A DNA stretch of 6,926 nucleotides from Actinomycetes bacterium (GTDB lineage Bacteria; Actinomycetota; Acidimicrobiia; Acidimicrobiales; Microtrichaceae): assembly GCA_023427825.1 (NCBI GenBank), contig JAEZAI010000058.1, positions 1 through 6,926 on the forward strand. The letters run 5' to 3'. Both the position numbers and the translations under genes were made by a program. Below are positions 1 to 6,830 of the stretch, in pieces. How positions within the stretch are numbered: the stretch's first letter is position 1; each line of letters begins with the position of its first letter. The notes under the pieces are model-generated. The model ran no database searches, was not told where the DNA came from, and was given only the letters and a program-made list of their open reading frames with translations.

Positions 1-2712
1 GTGGTGCGCGGCGTCCTGGGTGAGCGACTGCGGCGAGTAGAAGCCCATCGGCTGGGCGTTGAGCAGCGCCGCGCAGAACGCCGCCGGGTGGTGGTACTTG
101 AGCCACGACGACGCGTACACCAGGTAGGCGAAGCTGACCGAGTGCGACTCGGGGAAGCCGTAGTTGGCGAAGGCGGCCAGCTTCTCCCACACCGCCACCG
201 CCGTGTCGCCGGTGATGTCGTTGACCGCCAGGCCGTCGAAGAACCGCTGACGGAGCTCGGCCATGCGCCGCTCGGAGCGCTTGGACGCCATGGCCTGGCG
301 GAGCTGGTCGGCCTCGGACGGGCTGAAGCCCGCCACGTCGATCGCCATCTGCATGAGCTGCTCCTGGAACAGCGGCACGCCGAGGGTCTTGGTGAGCGCG
401 GGTTCGAGCAGCGGGTGCAGGTACGTCACCGGCTCCTCGCCCTTGCGGCGCCGGATGTACGGGTGCACCGACCCGCCCTGGATGGGCCCGGGCCGGATGA
501 GCGCCACCTCCACCACCAGGTCGTAGAAGCAGCGGGGCCGCAACCGGGGCAGCGTGGCCATCTGGGCGCGTGACTCCACCTGGAACACGCCGACCGAGTC
601 CGCCCGGCACAACATGTCGTAGACCGCGTCCTCCTGCGGGATGGCGGCCAGATCGACCTCGATCCCCTGGTGGTCCCGGAGCAGCTCCAGGCAGCCGTGC
701 AGCGCGCTGAGCATGCCCAGCCCCAGCAGGTCGAACTTCACCAGCCCCGCCGCCGCGCAGTCGTCCTTGTCCCACTGGAGCACCGAGCGGTTCTCCATGC
801 GGGCCCACTCGGTGGGGCACACCTCGACCACGGGCCGGTCGCAGATGACCATGCCCCCCGAGTGGATGCCGAGGTGGCGGGGCAGGTCCTGGAACCGCTC
901 GGCCAGCGCCAGCACGGGGTCGGGGATCGACACGTCGCGCGCGGCCGCTCCCCCATCGGCACCACCTCCCGGCGACGGCACCCCGCCCCAGCGGTCGAGC
1001 TCCTTGGACCACGCGTCCTGCTGGCCGGCGGCGAAGCCGAGCGCCTTGGCGGCGTCGCGCACCGCGGAGCGCGACCGGTAGGTGATCACGTTGGCCACCT
1101 GCGCGGTGTGGGACCGGCCGTAGCGGTCGTAGACGTACTGGATGACCTCCTCCCGGCGGCCGGACTCGATGTCCAGGTCGATGTCGGGCGGGCCGTCGCG
1201 CTCGGGCGACAGGAAGCGCTCGAACAGCAGGCCCAGGCGGACGGCGTCGGCCTTGGTGACCCCCAGCGAGAAGCACACCGCCGAGTTGGCCGCCGAGCCC
1301 CGGCCCTGGCAGAGGATGTCGGACCGGCGGCAGAACTCGACGATGTCCCACACGATCAGGAAGTAGCCGGGGAACCCGAGCGCCTCGATGAGGTCGAGCT
1401 CCCGATCGATCTGCGCCCAGGCCCCCGGCACGTCCTCGGCCCGGCGCGACCCGTAGCGGCGGGTCGCCCCCTCCTCGACCAGCCGGCGCAGGAACCGGGC
1501 CTCGCTCATGGGCGCACCCGCGGGGTCGTCGGGGTCGGGCGGGCACGGGTACGGCGGCAGCTGTGGGGCGACGAGGCGCAGGTCGAACGCGCAGGACCGG
1601 CCCAGGTCCGCGGCCGCGGCCACCACCCCGGGGTAGCGGGCGCAGCGGCGGGCCTGCTCGGCCCCCGAGCGCAGGTGGGCCTGGCCACCGGCGGGCAGCC
1701 AGCCGTCGAGCTCGTCCAGGCTGCGTCGGGCCCGCACCGCGGCGAGCGCCGCGGCCAGGTCCAGCTCAGCGGGGGTGGCGTGGTGGACGTTGTTGGTGGC
1801 GATCGGCTGCACCCCCGCCCGGATCGCCAGCTCGGCCAGGGCGTCGTTGCGGGCCGAGTCGAGCGGCTGGCCGTGGTCCCACAGCTCCACGAACGTGTGC
1901 TCGGCCCCGAACGCCGCCACCAGGCTGCGCAGCTCGCGCTCGGCCGCGGCCGGACCGTCGTCGACCAGCGCCGCGGGGACGGTGCCCTTGCGACAGCCGG
2001 TGAGCACCGCCCAGTGGCCGCGGGCCCGACCCGACGCCGCCTCGGCCAGGTCCGCGAACGACACCTCGGGCCGGCCCTTCTCGCCCGCCATCTGCGCCTG
2101 CGACAGGAGCGACGCCAACCGGGCGTAGCCGACGGTGTCCCGGGCCAGGACCAGCAGGTGCCGTCCCGCAGGATCGGCCGGACCGGGCCGGGCCTCGGGT
2201 GCGTTGAGGGTCAGCTCGGCGCCGAACACCGTGGGCAGGCCGAGCGCCCGGGCCGCCTGCGAGAAGCGGACGACGCCGTAGAAGCCGTGGTGGTCGGTGA
2301 TCGCCAGGGCGTCGAGGCCCAGGCGGGCCGCCTCCTCGGCCAGCGCCTCGGGCTGCGACGCGCCGTCCAGGAACGAGAACGCCGAGTGGCAGTGCAGCTC
2401 GGCGTACGGGACCCGGCCGGCACGCTCGCGCAGCGCCTCCTGCCGGGCACCCCGGTCCAGGTCGGCGGGCGCCCGGTACTCCTCACGGTGACGCGACCAG
2501 GCCGGGCTGTCGCCGCCGTCGCCGGGATGCGCCGGCTCCCGGTGCCGGCGGGCCATGGGGTCATCGGCCCACCAGTCGGCCGCACCCGAGCCGACGCCGT
2601 CGTCGCGGTCGTCGCGGTCGCCCGAGCTCGGGCCCGTGCCCTTGCGCACGCCGCGGTCCGAGAGACGGCGCTCGATCTCGGACCAGGGGACGTCGGGGTT
2701 GTTGAAGCCCAC
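1..2712 (-). CDS. dnaE2: Error-prone DNA polymerase III alpha subunit DnaE2 (partial, C-terminus beyond window)
   Basis: DnaE2 is the C-family translesion polymerase of the SOS mutasome. It works with ImuA'/ImuB at stalled forks and causes damage-induced mutagenesis. The 904 codons visible begin with the typical DnaE2 start MGFNNPDVPWSEIERRLS. A charged, low-complexity linker of about 80 residues follows, then a PHP domain with HCH at 107-109 and a TDHHGFYG motif. The polymerase core has the GRGSAANS motif at 470-477, the catalytic PDIDLD with Asp510 and Asp512, and the third Asp661 in KFDLLGL. The frame is still open at position 1, within the stretch after ALLNAQPMGFYSP, so roughly the last 150-200 residues (the OB-fold end) are probably missing because of the window edge. 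The GTG at 2712-2710 is chosen because an in-frame TAG lies at 2724-2722 and no other start is available between. There is no convincing Shine-Dalgarno, so the mRNA may be leaderless. A perfect LexA box lies 12 bp upstream. The PHP motif and the N-terminal motif separate it from a DnaE1 replicative enzyme. Identification is firm. Confidence 0.96.
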   Translation of the reverse strand, partial: MGFNNPDVPWSEIERRLSDRGVRKGTGPSSGDRDDRDDGVGSGAADWWADDPMARRHREPAHPGDGGDSPAWSRHREEYRAPADLDRGARQEALRERAGRVPYAELHCHSAFSFLDGASQPEALAEEAARLGLDALAITDHHGFYGVVRFSQAARALGLPTVFGAELTLNAPEARPGPADPAGRHLLVLARDTVGYARLASLLSQAQMAGEKGRPEVSFADLAEAASGRARGHWAVLTGCRKGTVPAALVDDGPAAAERELRSLVAAFGAEHTFVELWDHGQPLDSARNDALAELAIRAGVQPIATNNVHHATPAELDLAAALAAVRARRSLDELDGWLPAGGQAHLRSGAEQARRCARYPGVVAAAADLGRSCAFDLRLVAPQLPPYPCPPDPDDPAGAPMSEARFLRRLVEEGATRRYGSRRAEDVPGAWAQIDRELDLIEALGFPGYFLIVWDIVEFCRRSDILCQGRGSAANSAVCFSLGVTKADAVRLGLLFERFLSPERDGPPDIDLDIESGRREEVIQYVYDRYGRSHTAQVANVITYRSRSAVRDAAKALGFAAGQQDAWSKELDRWGGVPSPGGGADGGAAARDVSIPDPVLALAERFQDLPRHLGIHSGGMVICDRPVVEVCPTEWARMENRSVLQWDKDDCAAAGLVKFDLLGLGMLSALHGCLELLRDHQGIEVDLAAIPQEDAVYDMLCRADSVGVFQVESRAQMATLPRLRPRCFYDLVVEVALIRPGPIQGGSVHPYIRRRKGEEPVTYLHPLLEPALTKTLGVPLFQEQLMQMAIDVAGFSPSEADQLRQAMASKRSERRMAELRQRFFDGLAVNDITGDTAVAVWEKLAAFANYGFPESHSVSFAYLVYASSWLKYHHPAAFCAALLNAQPMGFYSPQSLTQDAAHH

Positions 2713-2718
2713 GTCCGC

Positions 2719-2724
2719 AGGCTA
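2719..2724 (-). promoter_or_regulatory. Putative -10 element of dnaE2 (leaderless promoter)
   Basis: On the minus strand TAGCCT fits the TANNNT -10 pattern. It starts immediately after the LexA box and ends 6 nt before the GTG start, so transcription would begin at or within a base or two of the start codon. No clear -35 is visible (the 17-nt position reads TCGCTG), which is common in high-GC actinobacteria. The same hexamer precedes the pepF GTG. Confidence 0.55.
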
Positions 2725-2740
2725 TCGAACACGTGTTCGA
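2725..2740 (-). promoter_or_regulatory. LexA (SOS) operator of dnaE2
   Basis: A perfect 16-bp palindrome, TCGAACACGTGTTCGA, matches the actinobacterial/Gram-positive LexA (Cheo-type) box of form TCGAAC-N4-GTTCGA with no mismatch. It abuts the putative dnaE2 -10 hexamer and occupies the region between -35 and -10, so bound LexA would block RNA polymerase. dnaE2 is a known LexA target in mycobacteria. The palindrome is seen directly; repression is inferred from family knowledge. Confidence 0.93.
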
Positions 2741-2771
2741 CCAGCGAGGCCGGCACTCCCCCAGCCTGCGC

Positions 2772-4070
2772 TCAGCGGCGGCGGCGCACCAGCCGGCGGT
2801 TGCCGAGACCGGCCAGCACCCACACCACCGCGGCGGCACCCGGCGCCACCACGGCGACCGGGATCGACGCCAGGAAGCCCACGGGCATGAGCTGCGCGGA
2901 CCGCTTGGCCCGTACCCGCTCCTCCGGGCCCAGCGCGTCGCTCACCAGGTCGGCCCGCAGCGCGTACAGGAACACCGCGGTCAGGCCGAGCGCCGTCAGC
3001 CCGGCGATCACCGAGTACACGACCGCGGTGGCCGGGATGAGGAAGTCCGAGAACAGCAGGCTGGCGAACGGGAGGGACGCCAGGGCCATCAGGTGCAGGA
3101 GGTTGAACGCCGGCAGCGACGTGCCGTGGCGCGTGATCACCAGGAAGTACCGGCAGTGCGTGGTCCAGAAGATCACGATGACGACGAACCCGACCAGGTA
3201 GCCGATCAGCAGCGGCAGCAGGTCGCGCTGCAGCGCCTCGAGCAGCTCCAGGTTCGACGTGATCCCCGTCCTCGGCGGCGAGTGGAGCTGGATGACGACC
3301 ACCGTCATGGCGAAGGCGTACACGTTGTCGCTGAACCCGGTGATCCTCGACAGCGACTGGAGCTGACGGCCCGACGTGCCCACCGACGGGGCCTCGTCCT
3401 GGTCCACCTGCACCTCGTCGTCCAGTGCACCGACGTCGGCCTCGTCGATCCGACCCAGGCGCCGACGCACGACGAGCGAGCCGATCAGCAGCAGCGGCCA
3501 TCCGAGCACCATGAACCCGGGCGACACCATCGACAGCGCGCCCGCGACGAGGAACGAGGTGGTCATGACCAGGCACCGCCACAAGAGGATCGACAGCGCG
3601 CTCGCGGGCACGACCGCGGCGAAGGCCCCCTGCGACCGGCTCCGGAGCACGATCGACGCCAGCAGGCACCCGATCAGCGCCACGTCCAGGCCCAGGAGCA
3701 CGTGCGGCACGCTGAGCGCGCGGAAGTCGCCGCTGAGCCGGCCGAGGAACGGCAGCAGGACCACGCCGAACAGCAGGGCGAAGTTGGCGACGACCGTCCA
3801 GCCGTCGACCCGGCGCAGGAGCCCGAAGATCCGGTGGTGCTGGAGCCACACGTAGCCCACGAGGGCGAAGCTGCCGACGTAGGCGGCGTAGCCCACGGCC
3901 TCGCCGCTCAGGAAGCGCTCGACCTCCTGGCGCGACGCGTCGGCGGCGGGGATGGCGGCGACGACGGCCTGGATGGTGATGGCCACGGCGAACACGCAGT
4001 CGCTCACGCCGCGCAGGCGCGTCAGGTCGTAGCGGACATGCGTGCGATCGACGCTCGGGGCAGTGGCCAC
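2772..4070 (-). CDS. Two-repeat TMEM175/DUF1211-family membrane protein (putative potassium channel)
   Basis: A 432-residue integral membrane protein with two homologous halves of about six hydrophobic segments each, joined by a hydrophilic, partly acidic linker (about 203-241). Each half opens with the TMEM175 TM1 signature RxxxFSD. Repeat 1 has R18...V22-S23-D24, followed by CVFAVAIT; here the Phe is replaced by Val. Repeat 2 has R242...F246-S247-D248, followed by NVYAFAMT, which is canonical. The later family landmarks are also duplicated: W75-HHR(78-80), N96 and LPF(106-108) in the first half; W302, H305/R307, N323 and LPF(333-335) in the second. TMEM175 proteins are leak-type potassium channels. 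Characterised bacterial members have one repeat and form tetramers, while animal ones have two and form dimers, so this protein resembles the animal architecture. GTG 4070 is preferred because GGAGG lies 8 nt upstream; GTGs at 4076 and 4079 are alternatives. The C-terminus ends in a basic RRRR tail. The gene lies between alkB and dnaE2 on the same strand. Channel activity is inferred from the family only. Confidence 0.88.
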   Translation of the reverse strand: MATAPSVDRTHVRYDLTRLRGVSDCVFAVAITIQAVVAAIPAADASRQEVERFLSGEAVGYAAYVGSFALVGYVWLQHHRIFGLLRRVDGWTVVANFALLFGVVLLPFLGRLSGDFRALSVPHVLLGLDVALIGCLLASIVLRSRSQGAFAAVVPASALSILLWRCLVMTTSFLVAGALSMVSPGFMVLGWPLLLIGSLVVRRRLGRIDEADVGALDDEVQVDQDEAPSVGTSGRQLQSLSRITGFSDNVYAFAMTVVVIQLHSPPRTGITSNLELLEALQRDLLPLLIGYLVGFVVIVIFWTTHCRYFLVITRHGTSLPAFNLLHLMALASLPFASLLFSDFLIPATAVVYSVIAGLTALGLTAVFLYALRADLVSDALGPEERVRAKRSAQLMPVGFLASIPVAVVAPGAAAVVWVLAGLGNRRLVRRRR

Positions 4071-4078
4071 GGACACCA

Positions 4079-4083
4079 CCTCC
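4079..4083 (-). promoter_or_regulatory. Ribosome binding site deciding the TMEM175 gene start
   Basis: GGAGG on the minus strand lies 8 nt before the GTG at 4070-4068. Two further in-frame GTGs, at 4076 and 4079, are too close to it or overlap it, so 4070 is the best start. This contrasts with dnaE2 and pepF, which show no such site. Confidence 0.65.
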
Positions 4084-4116
4084 GATCGGCCGCCCGATCC
4101 GGTGCTCCAGCGTTCT

Positions 4117-4156
4117 GTGATGCGTTTCCGGGGGATTCCGCCCGGAACAGCATCAC
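4117..4156. repeat. 40-bp imperfect inverted repeat between alkB and the TMEM175 gene
   Basis: Two 16-nt arms (4117-4132 and 4141-4156) are complementary at 14 of 16 positions around an 8-nt loop. A 7-bp inner stem (TTCCGGG/CCCGGAA) and a 7-bp outer stem (GTGATGC/GCATCAC) are separated by a 2-by-2 internal mismatch. It lies about 60 nt after the alkB stop and about 33 nt before the TMEM175 ribosome site. There is no T-tract on either strand. It could end alkB transcription, act as an RNA structure in the TMEM175 leader, or be a regulator site. Its role is not determined. Confidence 0.5.
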
Positions 4157-4180
4157 GACACGGGGCGGGGCCCGGGCCGG

Positions 4181-4216
4181 CGCCCCGGAGCATCCGAGCA
4201 CCGGAGCCCGGGGGCG
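4181..4216 (-). terminator. Weak candidate hairpin directly after the alkB stop
   Basis: On the minus strand CGCCCCCGG (4216-4208) can pair with CCGGGGCG (4188-4181) with one bulged C, leaving a loop of about 19 nt. It starts at the base after the alkB TGA and runs into a very GC-rich stretch (about 4160-4190). There is no U-tract, and GC-rich DNA makes such pairings by chance, so this is only a possible terminator. Confidence 0.25.
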
Positions 4217-4849
4217 TCAGCGGCTGTAGAAGCGCGGGGCGCGGAAGCCGGGTTGGATGTCGGGGCGGCCCTTGCGGGACGTCCAGCGGTACTGCGCCGA
4301 GATCCGGTCCCCGACCGCCGCCCCGCCCTGCACCTTGGGCACGGCGTGCAGCCAGTCCGCCTGGCAGCGGCCGCCCATGACGAGCAGGTCGCCGCCGGCC
4401 GGGAACAGGTCGAACGTGCGGCCCGTGTCCGGGACCATGTCGTCGTCGTGCGCGGTGCGGCGCTCGCCGATCGGCCGCAGGAGGAACGGACGCTGAGCGC
4501 CGGTGGTGAGGACGCCGATGACCGTGTCCTCCAGCCAGCGCATCTCCCGGTCGCGGTGGAACCCGACGCTGTCGGCCGCGTGCCGGTAGCGGGCCATGGC
4601 GACCGCGCCGAACGGCACGCGGTACCGGGCGGACAACCAGTCGGACACCTCCGCCAGCGCCGGGTGACGGTCGGCCCCCGCCTGCATGCCGCCCATGCGG
4701 GGCTCGTCCACGTAGCGCTCGTACCGGTACACCTGCGACTGCTGCCACTGCACGGAGGTGAGCAGGTCGTCGTGGAGCTCCTGCGCCCGGGGCACGAGGC
4801 CGCGCACGACGTCGACCCACGAACCCCGGCCCAGGTCGATGCGCTCCAC
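4217..4849 (-). CDS. alkB: AlkB-family 2-oxoglutarate/Fe(II)-dependent dioxygenase
   Basis: A 210-residue protein of the AlkB family. These enzymes repair alkylated bases such as 1-methyladenine and 3-methylcytosine in DNA or RNA by oxidative demethylation, using Fe(II), oxygen and 2-oxoglutarate. The iron ligands are His98 and Asp100 (FHRD, after the family-like ARYRHAADSVG stretch) and His168 (DWLHAVPK). The 2-oxoglutarate-binding arginine pair is Arg182 and Arg188 in RISAQYR, with the six-residue spacing seen in E. coli AlkB. FLLRP (122-126) and GGDLLVMGG (152-160) form core strands. YRYERYVDEPR (41-51) matches the nucleotide-recognition region. The actual substrate cannot be told from sequence. 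The GTG at 4849 is the only usable start that keeps the conserved SWVDVVRGLVP segment. It has no clear ribosome site, and the frame stays open for about 30 more codons upstream without an ATG, GTG, TTG or CTG. It is divergent from pepF and upstream of the TMEM175 gene and dnaE2 on the same strand. No LexA box is visible near it. Confidence 0.92.
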   Translation of the reverse strand: MERIDLGRGSWVDVVRGLVPRAQELHDDLLTSVQWQQSQVYRYERYVDEPRMGGMQAGADRHPALAEVSDWLSARYRVPFGAVAMARYRHAADSVGFHRDREMRWLEDTVIGVLTTGAQRPFLLRPIGERRTAHDDDMVPDTGRTFDLFPAGGDLLVMGGRCQADWLHAVPKVQGGAAVGDRISAQYRWTSRKGRPDIQPGFRAPRFYSR

Positions 4850-4957
4850 CTGTGCGTCGGGCGCGAGCCAGCTGGCGGTCTCTGCGGGGGAACCGTCGGC
4901 GGCGATCCGGGCGGGTGCGTCAACGAATCGGACCGTACCCCCCTAGCCTGACAACCC
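4850..4957. promoter_or_regulatory. Divergent alkB/pepF intergenic promoter region
   Basis: This 108-bp gap must hold the promoters of both divergent genes unless alkB starts further upstream. The rightward side has a TAGCCT -10 for pepF at 4944-4949. On the leftward side a TACGGT (4937-4932) fits TANNNT, but no good -35 accompanies it. No LexA-like palindrome is present. The part nearest alkB (about 4850-4915) could be coding in the alkB frame. Confidence 0.5.
4944..4949 (+). promoter_or_regulatory. Putative -10 element of pepF (leaderless promoter)
   Basis: TAGCCT fits the TANNNT -10 pattern and ends 8 nt before the pepF GTG, the right distance for transcription to start at the start codon itself. 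The in-frame TGA at 4949-4951 rules out an earlier start, and the 6 nt between that TGA and the GTG hold no Shine-Dalgarno. A -35 element is not obvious. Confidence 0.55.
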
Positions 4958-6820
4958 GTGAGCGCGACCACTTCCAACGACACCACCGACGGCTCGGGCA
5001 CCCCCGGCGACGCCGACCTCACGGCGGCGGACGTCGCGTGGGACCTCGAGCCGCTGCTCGACGGGACCACCGTCGACGACCTCCTGGACCGCTCCGACAC
5101 GCTCGCCGACGAGCTGGCGAACCTCCGCGGCACGATCGGCGAGCTGAGCGCATCCGCGCTGGCCGACGCCATGCACCGCTCCGCCGAGCTCGAGGAGCTG
5201 CAGGGACGAGCGGGCTACTACGCCATGCTGCGGTTCTCCGAGGACACCCAGGACCCCGAGCGCGGCGCCCTGATGATGAAGGTGCAGGAGCGCGGGACGG
5301 CGATCGCCTCCAAGCTCGTGTTCTTCGAGATCGAGTGGGCTGCGCTCCCCGACGAGCGGGTCGACCAGCTGCTGGCCGACCCGGTGCTCGACTTCTGCGC
5401 ACACCACCTGCGCTCCGCCCGCCGCTACCGCGACCACCTGCTCAGCGAGCCCGAGGAGGTGCTGCTCACCGAGAAGTCGGTGTCGGGCGCCGGGGCGTGG
5501 GTCCGGCTGTTCGACGAGCTCACCTCGGCGATCACCGTCGACCTCCCCGCCGGCGACGCCGGTGCCGCAGCCGGTCATCCCGACGGCGGCACGGTCGGCC
5601 TGGAGCAGGGCCTGTCGCTGCTGCAGCACCCCGACCGCTCGGTGCGTCAGGCCGCGGCGGCCGCCGTCACGGAGGGGCTCGCCCCGGGGCTGCGCACCCG
5701 CGGCTTCGTCTTCAACACGCTGCTGCTCGACAAGTCCACCGACGACCGGCTGCGCCGCTACCCCACCTGGCTGTCGTCGCGGAACCTGTCCAACGAGGCC
5801 ACCGACGACTCCGTGCAGGCGCTCGTCGAGGCCGTCGTGTCCCGCTACGACATCGCCCAGCGCTGGTACCGGCTCAAGGCCCAGGTGCTCGGGCTCGACC
5901 GGCTCGCCGACTACGACCGCATGGCGTCGGTCGCCGAGGACGAGTCCGAGATCGGCTGGAGCGAGGCCGCCGCGCTGGTGCACGACGCCTACGCGAGCTT
6001 CTCGCCGGAGCTGGCCGACATCGTCCAGAAGTTCTACGACCAGGGCTGGATCGATGCGCCGGTCCGCCCCGGCAAGCGGCCCGGCGCGTTCTGCGCCTAC
6101 ACCGTGCCGTCGCACCACCCGTACCTGCTCCTCAACTGGACCAGCCGCAACCGCGACGTGCTCACGCTGGCCCACGAGCTCGGCCACGGCCTGCACGCCT
6201 ACCTGTCACGGGGTCAGGGCGTCTTCCACCAGTCCACGCCGCTGACGCTGGCCGAGACCGCGTCGGTGTTCGGCGAGACCGTCACCAACAACGCGCTGCT
6301 CTCGCGACTCGAGGATCCCAACGAGCGGTTCGCGCTGCTGGCGTCGACGCTCGAGGACTCGATCGCCACCGTCTTCCGACAGGTGGCGATGAACCGGTTC
6401 GAGGACGCGGTGCACACCTCCCGCCGGGAGGAGGGCGAGCTGTCGGTCGAGCGCTTCGGCGAGCTGTGGGCCGCGTCGCAGGAGGCCATGCTCGGCGACT
6501 CGGTGGAGATCACCGAGGGCTACCGCACCTGGTGGAGCTACATCCCGCACTTCATCGGCACGCCCGGCTACGTCTACGCCTACGCGTACGGCCAGCTGCT
6601 CGCGCTGTCGGTGTACGCCCGGTACCAGGAGCGCGGCGCCTCATTCGTGCCGTCGTACCTGGAGCTGCTCTCCGCGGGCGGCTCGCTGGAGCCGGCGCAG
6701 CTCGGCCGGATCGTCGACTGCGACCTGGAGGACCCGGGCTTCTGGGACGCCGGACTGGCGATCGTCGAGGGCCAGCTCGAGGCGGCCGAGGCCGCCGCCC
6801 GCGCCGCCGGCCGGCTCTGA
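4958..6820 (+). CDS. pepF: Oligoendopeptidase F-type M3 zinc metallopeptidase
   Basis: A 620-residue M3-family (thimet/oligoendopeptidase F) enzyme, the usual size for PepF. It cleaves short peptides in the cytosol, in peptide turnover after proteasome/Clp activity or uptake. There is no signal peptide: the N-terminus is hydrophilic and acidic, then WDLEPLLDG (about 28-36) opens the helical PepF N-domain. The catalytic domain has PGAFCAYTVPSHHPYLLLNW at 375-394, then the zinc motif HELGH with His406, Glu407 and His410. The third zinc ligand is Glu433 in TLAETASVFGE. The substrate-binding His/Tyr segment is at 531-545 (HFIGTPGYVYAYAYG). The C-terminus is an Ala/Glu-rich helix. The GTG at 4958 is the first start after an in-frame TGA at 4949-4951 and has no ribosome site, so the mRNA is probably leaderless. 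The gene is divergent from alkB and followed after 10 bp by a large inverted repeat. All key residues are present, so it should be active. Exact peptide preference is not readable. Confidence 0.95.
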   Translation: MSATTSNDTTDGSGTPGDADLTAADVAWDLEPLLDGTTVDDLLDRSDTLADELANLRGTIGELSASALADAMHRSAELEELQGRAGYYAMLRFSEDTQDPERGALMMKVQERGTAIASKLVFFEIEWAALPDERVDQLLADPVLDFCAHHLRSARRYRDHLLSEPEEVLLTEKSVSGAGAWVRLFDELTSAITVDLPAGDAGAAAGHPDGGTVGLEQGLSLLQHPDRSVRQAAAAAVTEGLAPGLRTRGFVFNTLLLDKSTDDRLRRYPTWLSSRNLSNEATDDSVQALVEAVVSRYDIAQRWYRLKAQVLGLDRLADYDRMASVAEDESEIGWSEAAALVHDAYASFSPELADIVQKFYDQGWIDAPVRPGKRPGAFCAYTVPSHHPYLLLNWTSRNRDVLTLAHELGHGLHAYLSRGQGVFHQSTPLTLAETASVFGETVTNNALLSRLEDPNERFALLASTLEDSIATVFRQVAMNRFEDAVHTSRREEGELSVERFGELWAASQEAMLGDSVEITEGYRTWWSYIPHFIGTPGYVYAYAYGQLLALSVYARYQERGASFVPSYLELLSAGGSLEPAQLGRIVDCDLEDPGFWDAGLAIVEGQLEAAEAAARAAGRL

Positions 6821-6830
6821 GGTCACGCGT

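Noticed and set aside
1..3. dnaE2 as a truncated pseudogene
   Set aside because: The frame is simply open at the window edge with all catalytic Asp residues intact; the missing end is a window effect.
2741..2771. Terminator between the TMEM175 stop and dnaE2
   Set aside because: Only 3-4 bp stems can be drawn and there is no U-tract, so read-through into dnaE2 is possible.
670..3201. Long rightward open frame of over 800 codons opposite dnaE2
   Set aside because: It lies antisense to a clearly identified polymerase. Its Arg/Gly/His-rich composition is the usual by-product of G/C at third codon positions on the opposite strand, and no family motif is visible.
3528..3605. Repeated ATCGACAGCGCG (near 3529 and 3588)
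   Set aside because: Both copies fall within coding sequence for similar Ala-Leu-Ser membrane residues; chance in GC-rich DNA.
2733..4229. Rightward open frame of about 500 codons opposite the TMEM175 gene
   Set aside because: Antisense shadow with low-complexity His/Arg/Glu/Gln composition; the opposite strand has duplicated DUF1211 motifs.
4071..4820. Upstream continuation of the TMEM175 frame that would give a 682-residue fusion
   Set aside because: The extension overlaps alkB in another frame, has Arg/Ala/Pro-rich non-protein-like composition, and the ribosome site with GTG 4070 gives a normal start.
4153..5172. Leftward frame of about 340 codons spanning alkB and the pepF start
   Set aside because: Different frame from alkB, runs through the pepF promoter, Ser/Arg/Thr-rich composition without motifs.
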